64,000 nucleotides of DNA from Phyllostachys edulis (lineage: Eukaryota > Streptophyta > Magnoliopsida > Poales > Poaceae). This document shows, one piece after another, positions 31,512-44,359 of the stretch (its first letter is position 1; each line of letters begins with the position of its first letter). Under the pieces are notes generated by a model, which saw nothing but the letters and a program-made list of their open reading frames with translations, did not search any database and was not told the DNA's origin. The position numbers and the translations under genes are program-made. The stretch spans positions 32,654,338 to 32,718,337 of the forward strand of contig CM070561.1 in the NCBI GenBank assembly GCA_036346405.1, written 5' to 3'.

Positions 31512-34500
31512 TGTGAGACCCTCAAATATTGGAAATGTGCCGAATTAAAATTATACTGGTAGCATAATTCTTAATTAAGGAACAGTGTAATGCCCTTATT
31601 AAAAATCATACTAGAAGCATAATCGTAATAAGTAACAATTCCAACATTCAGGTTCCCGGATATATGTCATGCAATAGTTCCTGAGATTAGTGACTATTAG
31701 CATATATCCTAAACAACATTGCATCATACACATACAAGTCATACATTAGCATAATTATACATAACAGTTACATTGTTGGTTCGGTTACTCTGATACTCGA
31801 ATTTGCTCTGAGAACAGATGACCCGTCATCATAAAAGAGCAACAGCGGAAACAAAATAAATATAAAACCACCAATAGCCCCATCCCGCAGGCTATTGCGT
31901 GGAGACTAGAACTAGCATCACTCGTTAGCGTCACCCAGATCGGCGCTAACGGGCATCTCATAAAGGTAACCATCTTCACCTGCAACAAGAGGTCATAAAC
32001 CCTGAGTACGAAAGGTACTCAGCAAGACTTACACAAACTAATAAAAGAAAGTGTTTGATAGAACCTATACAAAGGAATAGAAATTTTACATGCATAAGGT
32101 TAACAACAGAAGGGTTACAATGGCTCAATTTGCAGAAAGCGTTACCTCTTAACCTACGGTTGCTAAGTTTTGACAAGGCACTTTTAATAAATCATTTTGG
32201 ACTAAAAACAGCAAGTAATTGAGGATATAAGCATAAACAGTAGCCAAATGAATCACATATCACCACCAAACCGTGCATGACAACTCTCATGCCGAAAATA
32301 ATTCCAAAAACCAAATTTAGAGCAAAGTCTATACAGGTGATATCAATTCAAGTATCGTCCATAACCGTGGACACGGCTATTCAAATAGTTTTAAAATCCT
32401 TGCAAGGGTGTACATCTTTATCCACACGACTTAGTTAGCAGTAAGCCTCGGAATAGTAGCACACTTGCCTTTGGTATGCTTGGTAGGAGACTAAGATTTG
32501 GTATTTTCAACAAGTTCACACTATTGAGTTGGAATACCCATGTGCGTGATCCGCTTAAACAACGTGATAGCATCTATTCAGCGGGGCCCACATATTGTGC
32601 AGGGAATGCCGACCCAATCAATTAAATGCGAACTCGTGCATAGCGCACATATTAGACATGATCGGGGCCTGAAGAATGCGTACATGTGATGGAACACATC
32701 TCGCCCTCACCCTTCTAAGAACATCGATATCAATATAAACTCCACATGGCATACGACACGGCCGAAGACTTAAGCATCTATGCCATATGAAATCAATACA
32801 CATGTCCTTACTCTCTGTTTCCAACTCAATAGTATTAACCCTTTACTTAACCAAGCAGTGCCCATACACGCGTCTTGAAATCGTTAGGACTTGAATTGGG
32901 TAGTCGAGTTCGATCCTTAATCAACCCGGACAAGACATCCACATTTCCCAATTCTCATGCACAAAGGCACCATCACTAGCATCCACTTGTCCAGATTTGA
33001 ATTCAGTTTATCAACAGATTTAGAGTCATTTCATATTTAATAAATGAACAAAGGATCAAAAATAATTAAAATCCATTTGTTGTTCCTGGGTTGGCAAGAT
33101 AAGCTTGCCAACCACTACTGATTCTATGGATTTGCATGGCTAAGCAAAATTTGAAATTAAATATTATAATATCACAGACCACCTTAGGTTGAGTGTATGA
33201 TCAAATTCGAAATTGACCATCAAGTTCAAAGTTGTAACTAACTAGAGACAGATCATAAATACTTTTTAGAAAATTGCATGCAACAAGATATCCTTGTGTT
33301 TTGTAAATCTACAGTTCACAAATTTGGGATCAACATGGTGCAGAGAGGAAGCTTGCCTTGGTAATAATATATAACCTCTTGCTCAGGTTCTTGCTGTTCA
33401 GCAATAGACTCAACAATCTCAGAAGAACCAATATCTAGAATCAGAAAAATCCAATAAACACAAGAATTGACAGAGGACAAAATAATGAAAAAGAATGTAT
33501 GATCAAGATGGTAATGCATGGTTAACAATATGCTTAAGCTATATCTAACTTACTAAAGATAATAACCCATATTTACCATATAATGACACTTATTACCCAG
33601 ATTGAAGTTTAACTTATAGCTACGGTTACAAATTTTTGAAACTGGAACAGGACAGCTTACAACTAAATTAATTATCTAGCTCAACCTCATATAAATGAAA
33701 TACTGCACTGAAACTAAGTGTATTAAGGCTAGTGTTGTGACCTAACTAATCATTTAGTGTTATTAATGGCAATTTAATACTTTGGACTCTTTGCTGCCTG
33801 TGTTGTCGGTTTGGATAACAACCAAAAACAGCAAGAGCCTCTTTACCAATTTCGGTTGGCTTGGAAATCTATACAATATAAAGACTTAAGTAGAGTTACA
33901 GCTACCAGGGAAGTAATTAAGATCACCCCCATTAAGGCTAATCCTAATAGCTCGGTTTAAGGAAGGAAAAGACAGAATGGACTTTTGTCGGTTGGATCAA
34001 AAACAGCAAAGAACCTATTTCTAAATTTCGGCTGACCAGGAGAATTACACAAAACGATGAACTTAAATAAGAGTTAGAGCTACTGGAAAGTAATTAATAC
34101 CACAACCCAACCATGCAAACCTTAACTACCCGGTTACAGAAAGAAAGAGAAAAAGTGGGCTTTTATCGGTTGAGCCGACAATAACTAACAGAGGGGGGGG
34201 GTTGCATTAATAAATGTTCCAGTGCTCTTAATAATCAACAGGAGGTCTACTAATGATACTAGGGTTTACCTAGGACCTAAATAGACTAATATACTGGTAA
34301 GAGAAATTCTAAGTTTTGAAAACGATATGAAAGACCGAAAAGTTATAAAAACAACTTTTCAATTTAAAGAAGTTTGGAGCATCACATGAGCATGTGAGTG
34401 ATTCATGGGAATAAGTGATGTCCTTAGAGAGCTTAAGCTAACGGGAGGCAAGGTTTAAGCTTACGGTTAGGGTTGGAGAAGAAGAGATCAAGCTCTTGGT

Positions 34501-36156
34501 CAAGCAGTAAAGATCCAAGTCCTTTTCTTTGGGGCTGACCAAAACGAAAAGGATGGAACTTAAGCTTTAAGACCACCATGTACATTCTGGACAGGAAAGA
34601 ATGGAATCTACTCACCAGGATGAGGTTTCACCAAGGTGATCCTCCACTAGCTCAAGTTGACAGAGAGAAACCTAAGTTCAACCCTACAAGAGATGCCCAA
34701 AACTCACATTAGCAAGAGATTTAAGCACCTTGTAGGTGAACAAGGGTAGAAGTAAAAAGCTTCCTTTGGGAAGGAAGGCAGCGAATGGAGCTCTTCTTGG
34801 TCAACAATGTCGGAAGGTAGGCGACTAGGGTTTATATAGTGTTGGAGCCACTAGAGCAGCGAGAATTCTCGAGAACCAATGAGGTGGCATCTAAGGATAA
34901 ATATCAAGGAAATATCCTTATTTTCACTGTGCACCACCACCACTCGGCGAGGATGGTACAGCGGCGCCTGACAAGCAAAGGAGGAACAACCGTCGTCGAC
35001 CACCGGGTCCCAGGCGATCTCAACCATGCACAACACGCAAAGCCTCGAGTCTGACCACCGTCCAGATTAGAAAAAAACGGCTGTGATGAGATGGCCCAAA
35101 ACACCTGAACGGTATCAAATAATATGGTGTCACGATCTCCAAGGGCGGCTAAGATCTAGGGAAGTTAGGGTGGTGCGAACATCCCAACCCACAAGGACCG
35201 TCAGATATCACCTCAACGGCCCAAGATCTTAGGCGCCCTGGTGAGGTTCGGCCCATGAAGGAGATCACCGTTAATTCTCAAATCAATGGCGAGGATTGAT
35301 GGGGGTCCGGATGGTCGAACGGCCCAATGGGCGTGGTCCGTCGATCTAACTTCAGCGGTGGATCTTCACTTGGCACCTCGGCCATCCAAGCGCCCAGATT
35401 AGGGTCACGTTGAGATTTCAACGGCCGGATGCTTTCAATTCGGCCATTTAAGGATGGCTTTGCTGGAGATCGCTGCCGCACGCGTTTTTGATCAACGGTC
35501 AAAATGGAGGGTGGATTGAGTGGTCGAATGGCCCATCAAATCTAGCCTGTTCGTGAGAAATGGACGGCTTGGATCTGTTGAGAGCTAGAATCGTCGCAGC
35601 GTGTGAGGGCGAGTCGGACCGCCGCCTTTGGGTTGGACCCAACTGGTTTGGGGGATGAGTCGCTCTGATGCTAGGGTCCGGTTTAGGCCGAGAGGTTGAC
35701 CAACCCAGTTTAAACTTTCAAAAGGTTTGACCGGGTCTTTAAAAATAACAAATAAATTGGTAAAATTATGAAATTTTGCAGAATTGCTACTGGGATGATA
35801 CATTCCCCAAATAAATTTTGAAACCACTGTTTCTCTTTTAGAAATACATAAATAATTCATTTAGACCAAATAGGGTTTATTTGAAGACAAATATTTTTCT
35901 AAAAATCAAAATATTTTCTAAAAATTCAACAAAATTTATTTTTTGGCCATAATAATTCATCTGGCTTTTAAATAAAATGCCTCCCAGTCTTAATACCAAA
36001 ATTGAGTGGTATTTCCTTTTGAAGCTTTGACCAAGTTGGAGTTTCTAATTAGAATTTGGGGAAATTAGATTGTAACATGTTGCCTAGTTTGCCAAAATGA
36101 ACAGTAATGCTATGAACAACATCTAATTACTGTTTATTAGGGCTGATGCTGTTACA
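31512..36156 (-). repeat. Chromovirus I 5' LTR (about 4.6 kb)
   Basis: Plus-strand start TGTGAGACCCTCAAATATTGG and end GGGCTGATGCTGTTACA, resembling the ends of A and D. Inside, TGAGTACGAAAGGTACTCA (31996-32014) matches the GAGTAC-GTACTC block of A, D and K. A reverse TATA box lies at 34831-34838. No ORF in it looks coding. The right border is inferred from the terminal TGTTACA alone because the partner LTR is missing. Confidence 0.7.
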
Positions 36157-38232
36157 ACATGTAAAAGCATAATAATTCTAGCAAGTCAAAGAACTAGACA
36201 CGCTCTTGAGCAAGAATTGAAGTACTAAAGCTCAAGAGAGTAATAAGCAAAGCTTCATCAATTTAAAAGATGAGCAGTAAAGCTTATATTACAATGCATC
36301 TTTTTGGATTTTTTATATGAATGCAATAGGGAACAATGAGATGCACAAAAGACTTTAAAAGCCTAAAAAGATCAAGAAGATCAAAATGATCCGAAGAAGA
36401 TACCACTTGAAGAAGGTATCAGAAAAGATCCATACAAAAGTTCACATGAACAAGGAAAGTTCAGATGAACAAGGAAAGTTCAGAACCGAACCAACTCCTC
36501 CTCAAACCAACCCATAGGGATAAATTATCCCTAACTCGCTTCTCAAGGTGGCAAACTTTGTTGGGTCTAAAAGCTTTGAGAGGAGATTTGCCAAAGGTGC
36601 CTTGAACTCCACAAACTAGCACAAAGACTTCAAACTCCACACGATTTCTAGGGAAAGCAACTCGAAAGGCTAGGGAGCGAAACACCAACACTAAAAAGCC
36701 TACAGACAGCTCAAAACCTGCTAAGACTAGTGATTGGGAGACAAACTCGACCTAGGCAGTGAGAAGAGTGCATCCTAGCAAACCATGGGATAAGAAGAGT
36801 GCCTAGAAAGGACACGTGCTAAGACAGAGCCTCCTATCTATCCTGAATACGACAAGCCCAACACCTGACACAACCCAGATGGTATGCAAGGTGGATTAGG
36901 GATACCATACATAAAAGTAAGGTATAGAAGCTCGAACCTGAGTCGCACTGCTTGGTAGTGAGATGTAGTCATGATGGATGAAGATCCATTCCTTGAAGCT
37001 TTAGAAGGTAGTTGCGCTCACCCATCATCCTCATCTCAAATTCCTTCGTCTCTAAGAAGTGATAGCCAGCATTGAATGCACAAATGAAGAAGAACCAACA
37101 GCTTGAGATGATATCACCTGTTGGACCACATGTTCTTCTTCTCAAATGAAAGACTACACCACAGAGATAGAAAAAGTCTATGCCTTGGTACTGGGTTAGT
37201 GAAACAATATCTAGGGAAAACAGTACCAAGACACATGACTAGCAAGGATAGCAGCAAATGATCCAAAGCTCATAAAAGCATATAATCAAAAATTCAGAAC
37301 ATGAGCATGAAGATAAACAAATCAATTGCAACACATGCTATCCAAGACAAGACAAAGCTCAAACTATCCTTAATCCACAATAAGGCATAGGAGCAAGCAA
37401 ACAAGCACATAGCAAATCACACATCATATGTACAATCATAGATAAATCATGCTAGTGAAAGCTATGGCAAGACTCATGCATCCACAATTAACCGTAAGGC
37501 ACAAAAACCATGTAAGCATAAAGCATTTTAAGAGCAAATCATGAATGATGTATGCTAACATGGATATCAAGTGAACATGTGGATACATACAGCAAACATC
37601 AACACGAGCAAGATAAATTATGTACAAATAGCACAGACTCATGAAGACAAGACCAAGCTTATATACCCATAGAAGCAATGAACAACAGTTTAATACATGG
37701 ATACATAAGCAAGAATCAACATGAGCAAGATAATAAGGGTACAAGACAGCACAAGCTCATGATGACAAGACCAAGCTCATACACCCATGGAAGTAATGAA
37801 CAACAATATAATACATTGATATATAAGCAAGAATCAACAAGAGCAAGATAATAAAGGTACAAGACAGTACAAGCTCATGTTGACAAAACCAAGCTTATAC
37901 ACCCATGGAAATAATGAATAACAATCTAGCCTATGGATACATAAGCAAGGTACTAGCAAAAGTATGATAAAAGATATCATAGGAGTAATACATGCCAATA
38001 TGGTACAAGTGAGCACAAAGACAAGCACAACATGCTAAGTATGAATAATCATGAAAGTAAATGCATGAAGGTATAAGATAGCTCACAAAACATGTGAAGA
38101 CACCGATCATGAAAGTACATGCCTCTTGGAGGCCATCATGAGGGTGGAGAACCATAAAGTATCCCGATCATATAATGAAGCAAAAGATCAGAATCTTTTA
38201 AGTCCATGTTCTCCAACCCGTGTTCTCGGTAC
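36157..38232 (-). other. Element F internal region after gag, with 117-bp tandem repeat
   Basis: No recognised gene. Between about 37575 and 37955 a unit of about 117 bp is repeated a little over three times, each containing GGATACATAAGCAAGAATCA and AGACCAAGCTTATACACCCA. Short minus-strand ORFs here arise from the repeat. Confidence 0.6.
37575..37955. repeat. 117-bp tandem repeat, three-plus units, in element F
   Basis: Anchors at about 37580, 37697, 37814 and 37932 (GGATACATA or a variant followed by AGCAA) give spacings of 117, 117 and 118 bases. Confidence 0.75.
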
Positions 38233-40250
38233 CTACACATGAGAAAGGCAAGGTGTCCAAGTCTTGGATCCCGAAGGGTTAGAGAGCAAATACTTGGGAA
38301 CCCAAACCTTAAACACAACACCATCAGAAGCAGTCCAACTATTATGTGAGTTAGAATGATGCAAATGATCGTCCATGCAAGAAGATCCAATCTCATCCTT
38401 GGAGGCACGCCGCGAGTGGACAACTTGAAGAGGAAAACGAGGTCCATCCCTAGAAAAGCAGCGATGGCCTTGCTTGAAAGCACCAAGATGAGAATCAAAA
38501 GCTCGATGGACAAAATGAGGTCCACCTCTTGGAAAACGGTGTAAATCCTGCCTCGGGGCAGCTCGTGGACCAAAACCAAAATCATGGAAGACAAGTCCAC
38601 GATGCTGTCTAACACCACTAGAAAAGGTGTCAAAGAAACCATCAACAAAGCGAGTCCTCGTGCTCGGCTCTTTAGTGTGCATGTCATGAGAAAGACTATA
38701 CCCACTAGGAGACTTAGAAGCATGAGCTCGACGCATCTGTTTTGCACGCCGAAAACATAAATCCACATGATGTCCATCCTTCCCACAAAATGAGCAATGG
38801 TGTAAAGGTCTACTAGTAGACGTGGTCCGAGAGGACAAGGCACCATTATGATTCAAAGAAGAAGTCCTAGAAGAACTAACATCATTACTCGTCCTCGTAT
38901 CGGCACTAGACTCACACATGGCATGAGAAAGACTATGTGTGTTTCTAGAGGTACGACGACGCACTCGATGCTCATATTTCAGACGGCGAAAGCAAAACTA
39001 AAAAATGTGTCCATTCTTCTTACAAAAGGTGCACTGATACTTCTCTTTTGAATATGTAGTATCATTTGAAAAAGAAGCACCCTTGTCTTTGGAAATCCCT
39101 TGGACAACACAAGAAGAGTTCGAAAGAGTCGAACCTCCCAAAGAAGAGCTATCCAAAGCGATGGCACAAAAACCAACATCAAATGACTCACGTTTAGCAC
39201 AAAAAGACTTCAACTCCGAGTGCAAAGAAGCAAAAGAAATCTTGAGAACATCAATCTCGAAGTGAAGGCAAATACAAGAGTCACATGACTTGGCGCTCAT
39301 ATCATCGCGCAATTTCTTCAATGACTCAATCTCGCTCTTCAAATCAATGCAAGATGTGCAATAAATTAATGATACTTTCGTATTAAGCATGCAATTCAAG
39401 TCATCAATTTCAATTTCTAAACGAGCACAATTCTTGCAAAAGACTAAACCATCCTTAAGCAATTTTTTATATTCTAAGCACATGCTACAAGGCCTAGCTT
39501 CAATTTCAACAATCTCAGCCCTAGCATTCTCTAATTGCTCAAGATGCGTGGAATTAGTCAATTTAAGCTTCTCAATTTCAGCAAGCATGCCTACACAAGA
39601 ATCACAATTATTTCTAGCCATAGATCTAAGATTGCCTATTTCTAACTTAGCATTGTCAAGTTCATGATGTAAGGCAACACAAGTATCACATGGCATAGAA
39701 GCATTTGATCTCAATAATTCATTTTCAGATTTTAGGCATGCAAAAGAATTATTCAAGTTCTCCATGTCTACAAGCAATGAACCATAAGCATTCATAGAGG
39801 TTTTCAATTTGGAGAGCTCATGAGACAGATCACCCTTTTCTCTTTTAGCAATTTCATTTTCTTTCTAAGAGCATGCAATTTGTATTCATATGAAATCAAG
39901 CTATCAATGAGTTTTTCTTTGCTCACCTTGCTTAGCTTGAGTAGGGGATCGTTCTCGAAAGAGTCATCATGATCATCCTCGAAACGCACTTCATCATTCT
40001 CATCCTCAATCGCTACTGCACATATGCCACTAGGATTCTTCTCCTCGGGCTCTAAAAGTGACTCATCCTTGAAACTAGGACAACCAAAACAAAAGGGATC
40101 GCCACAAATATCACAGGAGACTTCCTCCTCAATCGCCATCTTAACTAATGCACGTTCAAACATCTTGTCATGAAGGTTCTCAATGGTAAAACAAGCCTGA
40201 CAAGATGCAAAGAAGCGCTCACAAGTCGGCACACTAGTCGCTATGCTCAA
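38233..40250 (-). pseudogene. Element F gag with CxxC-repeat coiled coil and zinc knuckles
   Basis: Three minus-strand frames follow each other: 40250-39804 (start MSIATSVPTCERFFASCQAC; CDICGDPFCFGC; acidic stretch EDENDEVRFEDDHDD), 39807-38998 (269 aa coil with six CxxC pairs) and 38964-38233 (HCSFCGKDGHHVDLC knuckle, RG/H-rich region, tail VWVPKYLLSNPSGSKTW). The tail corresponds to that of the element B gag. The first and second frames overlap by 4 bases and the second ends inside a knuckle (CTFCKKNGHIF then stop), so at least two small lesions break one original protein. Family role: capsid and RNA binding. Confidence 0.82.
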
Positions 40251-40282
40251 AGATCAGTTAAGATCACAAAAGAGCAAACTTG

Positions 40283-40294
40283 GCTCTGATACCA
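40283..40294 (-). promoter_or_regulatory. Primer-binding site of element F (tRNA-iMet)
   Basis: Minus strand TGGTATCAGAGC, two bases inside the 5' LTR end at 40297. Confidence 0.92.
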
Positions 40295-40296
40295 CT

Positions 40297-42376
40297 TGTA
40301 GGACCGGAAAGGTGACTAGTTGGGGCGTGAATAGAACACGCTCACTTTTCACAAAGATCGAATTCAACACCAATTCACTCCAATAGCTATGGAAGCTATG
40401 AAGATCAAAGTACAAGTCTGACGGATAACTTGTATTGAATTCAATCAAACCCCAAAGCATTGAATCAAAGACCTCAAATCACAGAGGTGAGCGGTCGACC
40501 GCTATCACCGTGATCGACCGACCGTCAAGAACAGAGAAAAATAGCCAAACTTAAATTGGTCGGGCGGTCTGACCGACGTTTCAAAACCGATCTGACCGGA
40601 CCTAACACAGAACAGTGCTGACAGCCCGAACACCAAAACTCAAATCGGTCTAACTTTTGATCTACACGATGAAACTTGACCAAACTTGAGACACACCTTC
40701 CTAAGGATATCACGAACCTATTCCAAGCAACTATCGTCCAGATCCAAGCCAACGTCCTGACCTTTTTCAATATGATCGAAGGTGGGTTCAAAACCGGGCA
40801 AAAACGAAACTTTGATGCAAAAGCTTGCTCATGATTGATTGATGATCTAGATGATCCTATATAGGTTCCCACATATCATAGCAAGCTAGATCTACACAAG
40901 AAACCAAACAAAAACCCACGGATCGAAGAAAGCCCCAAAATCACAAAATAGAGAGTAAGAACAAATAAGAACTCATCTTGTTGCAATCTTCCTTGGATTG
41001 ATTTGAGAAGATGAATGTTGTTTATAGCCACTCCACATGGAGGACAAAGCTCACCATGTGAGCACACACTCTCAATCCAAACCCTAGAACCTAGCTCTCC
41101 CCTTTCTCTTCAAAACCCTAAGACAAAATAGGGCATCTCCCAATGGGGTTTGGCTGGCTTCTCCCTTGGCTTCAAAAGAAGACTCAAGCGAGCCACAACA
41201 ACCATATTTATAGTGGAGGCTAAGCACCTAGGGTATATTCCATTAGGGCACCCATTAAACCCTAACACACAATGGGTTAACACACGAACGCATCTCAAAG
41301 CGTCGTCTTCATCATCGATTGACCTAAACCGCTTCACCATGCGCCGACCCGCACCGCGGTTTAGCCAAAGGTCACCAAGGCGTGTTGGTGAAATTACCAA
41401 AATACCCTTCTCGATCCTTCTCCAAGGACCAAGTCCACAGATCATGAAGCAATCCCATGCTTCGCCACGTGTAGGTTGATCAACGGCTCCATGTCGTCAA
41501 GTCTCTCCCATCCGGATCCCAACGGCACCACTGAGCACTTGCAACGACTTCGCAGCTTGATCAACCGATCGCCGAATCGCCCGTTCGGTCATCCATGCCA
41601 TTCGCACCCGCTTGAGTCCTCTGACCTCACTCGGCATCCTTGATCGTTCTGGACCTCAGCTCTCCAAGCTTAGTCCTGATCCACCTCGCCGTTGACCGTC
41701 ATAGACCTGCAAGCAACCTGCACAACAATAGATCAAGAAACCATTTCTGGGAACAAGTTCTTCATAACTTGACCCACGTTAGTCAAAACATGTATCATGC
41801 AACACATATGCAATGACACCCATGAACTTGACCTAACAAAACAATCATCGCCACCGAATTGGCCGATGAACAAGCCAAACCGGTCGATTGCCACCCTTGG
41901 CGGTCGGGCCGAATCAACATCGATCGGCCGCCCGCACAAGGCGATCGACCGCCCCTAAGACTTAGCTAAAATTCCACCCTTGGAAATCCGAACCTCTCTG
42001 AAATTTTCAAACGAATAGAACTTTTGCTGGAGGCTCCAAAAATATGAGACCAAGTGCGAAGAACCTCTCACTTGCCTACACCCTCTATTTTGGCCCGACT
42101 CAAAATCCAAAGTCATTAAAGTGGCGGTCCGACCGCTCGAGCAAAGCCGGTCGAGACCGCTCAGCGGCCGGTCGAGACCGCCACCTGGCGGTCATTGCCG
42201 GCCACCATTCGGAAAAAACCACACAAGGCATGGCGGTCGGCCGCCACCATGGCGGTCGGGCCGCCAGAGACTGACAGAACTAGAAACAACGCCAGCAGGT
42301 GATTCGCAAACCCTCAATGCCATTGTCAATTGTCTCATCATCCTATGATCGTGGGCATATCCCCATGATATCCACA
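40297..42376 (-). repeat. Element F 5' LTR (right, 2080 bp)
   Basis: Counterpart of 24243-26362, from TGTAGGACCGG to ATGATATCCACA, with the TATA box at 41205-41212. Compared with its partner it has few substitutions but many one- to three-base losses of C and G, for example GGTCGACC where the left LTR has GGTCTGACC. Confidence 0.9.
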
Positions 42377-44359
42377 CGCCACAAACTCCAATCTGGCGCT
42401 TCCAGCCCACATAACTTCCTTCTGGGCTAATGGCTGCAGATTTGCCCAAGTCCTTCGCCGATGCCCACTCGAAAAGATAACTTGCAAGGGATTAGTGATA
42501 TTCGTTTTGTCAAAAACAACCTCATTCCTGCATAACCATATATACCAACATAAGGCACTAGCTCCCACTAAGAGTTGTGACTTTATAATTTTTGGAATAC
42601 CGACTAGCCAATCCCCAAACTTGTTTTCTATACTCATAGGAGGAGATAAATTAAACACATAGTGAACAACCCACCATGCAATACGCGCAAAGGGGCAGTC
42701 CAGGAAAAGATGATGTATTGTTTCTTCTTTAATACAAAACAATATTTTTTGCTTCCCCTCCAATTTCTTTTGAACAGATTATCTTTAGTTAATAAAACCA
42801 CTCTCTTGAGATACCAAAGAAAAATTTTCACTTTTAGAGGAAGTTTAATGCGCCAAAAGAAATCTCTAATGGGAGCTCGAATATTTCCAATAAGTGCTAC
42901 ATAAAAAGATTGTACTGAGAAAAGTCCAGATTTATTTAAATTCCACTTGAAAACATATGTTTGAGAGTTCAGCTGTAAATTAGAAATTCTCAAAATTAGC
43001 TCATTCCAAGCATGTAACTTAGACCCAATAATAGGTCTTCGAAATGATATATGCAAAGAAGCCGATCCCTGACACGTTGCCATTGTATCATTCTTTCTCC
43101 TCACCACACTGTAAAGCGTTGGATATTGATTTTTCAGTGGAGAATCTCCTAACCAAATATCTTCCCAAAACCTGGTTTGCATTCCATTTTTAACCTGGAA
43201 TGAACCAAAAAGGAAAAATTGATCTTTTATTTTCATAAGACCCGATCAAAACTGAGAGGTCCCAGGTTTATTAACCACCTGAGATAGACTCTTCTCACCC
43301 AAGTATTTCTTTATTAGTAAAGATTGCCATATCCATTCTTCATTAAGCAGCTTAAACAACCATTTACCTAGTAAACTTTTGTTTTTTGCGTCGAAGTTTT
43401 GAATGCCCAAGCCGCCCTGTTCTTTAGGTGTGCATACCACACTCCATTTGACAAGCCTATATTTCTGCTTATGGCTGTCACTCTGCCAATAAAATCTAGA
43501 CTGATAAAAATCTAGCCTTTTTAGAACCTCTCTAGGAACCTCAAAAAAGGATAACATATACATTGGCAGATTGCTAAGCACTGAGTTAATAAGAAATAAT
43601 CGTCCATCCACAGACATGTTATTGCCTTTCTAACTGCTAAGTCTCTTTTCGACTATATCATCAACTCCTTTCCAATCACAATTCCTTAATTTTCTATAAT
43701 GAATTGGAATACCTAGATACCTGAAAGGAAAGATACCAACTTCACAACTAAATAATTGAGTATATTATTGTTCTACTTCTTTGGCCTTACCAAAACAAAA
43801 AATCTTGCTCTTGTGGAAATTAATCTTTAAGCTGGATAATTGTTCAAAAACGCAAAGAATAAGTTTCAAATTTTTTGCTTGTTCTAAATCATTATTCAAG
43901 AAAAGAATAGTGTCATCAGCATATTGTAATATTGACAACCCATCATCAATCAAGTGAGGAACTACTCTTGATAAAAGACGTACTTCTTTAGCTCTTGAAA
44001 TAAAGATGGCAAGTATGTCCACAATAATATTAAGGAGAATTGGAGACATAGGATCCCCTTGCCTAAGTCCTTTTTGAGTTTGAAAAAAAGGTCCAATATC
44101 CTCATTGACTTTTATTCCAACACTCCCACCTTTAACGAAGCTTTCCACCCAAGCACACCACTTAGGTGAAAAACCTTTCATTCTTAAGGTGTGAAGTATA
44201 AACGGCCATTTTACTTTATTATAGGTTTTCTCAAAATCTACCTTGAAAACTATTCCATCTAATTTTTTTATGTAAATCATGGATGGTTTCGTGTAGAATG
44301 ACGACTTCATCAAGAATAGATCTCCCCTACATGAACGCTGATCGGGATGGTTTAACAAC
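42377..44359 (-). pseudogene. LINE H ORF2: RT C-terminal half and zf-RVT domain
   Basis: Minus-strand frames 44358-43765 (RT: GIVFKVDFEKTYNKVKWPF, QTQKGLRQGDPMSPILLN and the catalytic YADD in LQYADDTILF), 43617-43246 (SVDGRLFLINSVLSNLPMYM, KEQGGLGIQN) and 43236-42338 (RDFFWRIKLPLKVKIFLW, the zf-RVT region with CCFC/HHLFLDC-like residues split over two frames). At least three frameshifts separate them. The YADD box is intact. Confidence 0.85.

Larger units (their letters stand above)
27778..36156 (-). mobile_element. Chromovirus I: 3'-truncated Ty3/gypsy element nested in F
   Basis: On the minus strand: 5' LTR (36156-31512), primer site, an upstream ORF (31298-30491), gag, protease and the first part of RT, which breaks off at about 27778 after the motif FLGHVLSEGGITVDP and DWKQPQ. 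The RT end, RNase H, integrase and 3' LTR are missing, so no target duplication can be tested. Protease and RT sequence are those of the Tekay/Del chromovirus type. Confidence 0.85.
24243..42376 (-). mobile_element. Element F: 18.1-kb minus-strand non-autonomous copia-like element (gag only) with nested chromovirus I
   Basis: Two LTRs (24243-26362 and 40297-42376), a 5-bp duplication, a tRNA-iMet primer site at 40283-40294 and a polypurine tract at 26363-26372 define it. After removing nested chromovirus I (~27778-36156), about 5.5 kb of internal sequence is left, which encodes gag (40250 to 38233) but no protease, integrase or RT. F and B are both gag-bearing and pol-less, and their LTR ends are alike, so they are related families mobilised in trans. 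F sits in the last codons of LINE H ORF2. Confidence 0.9.
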
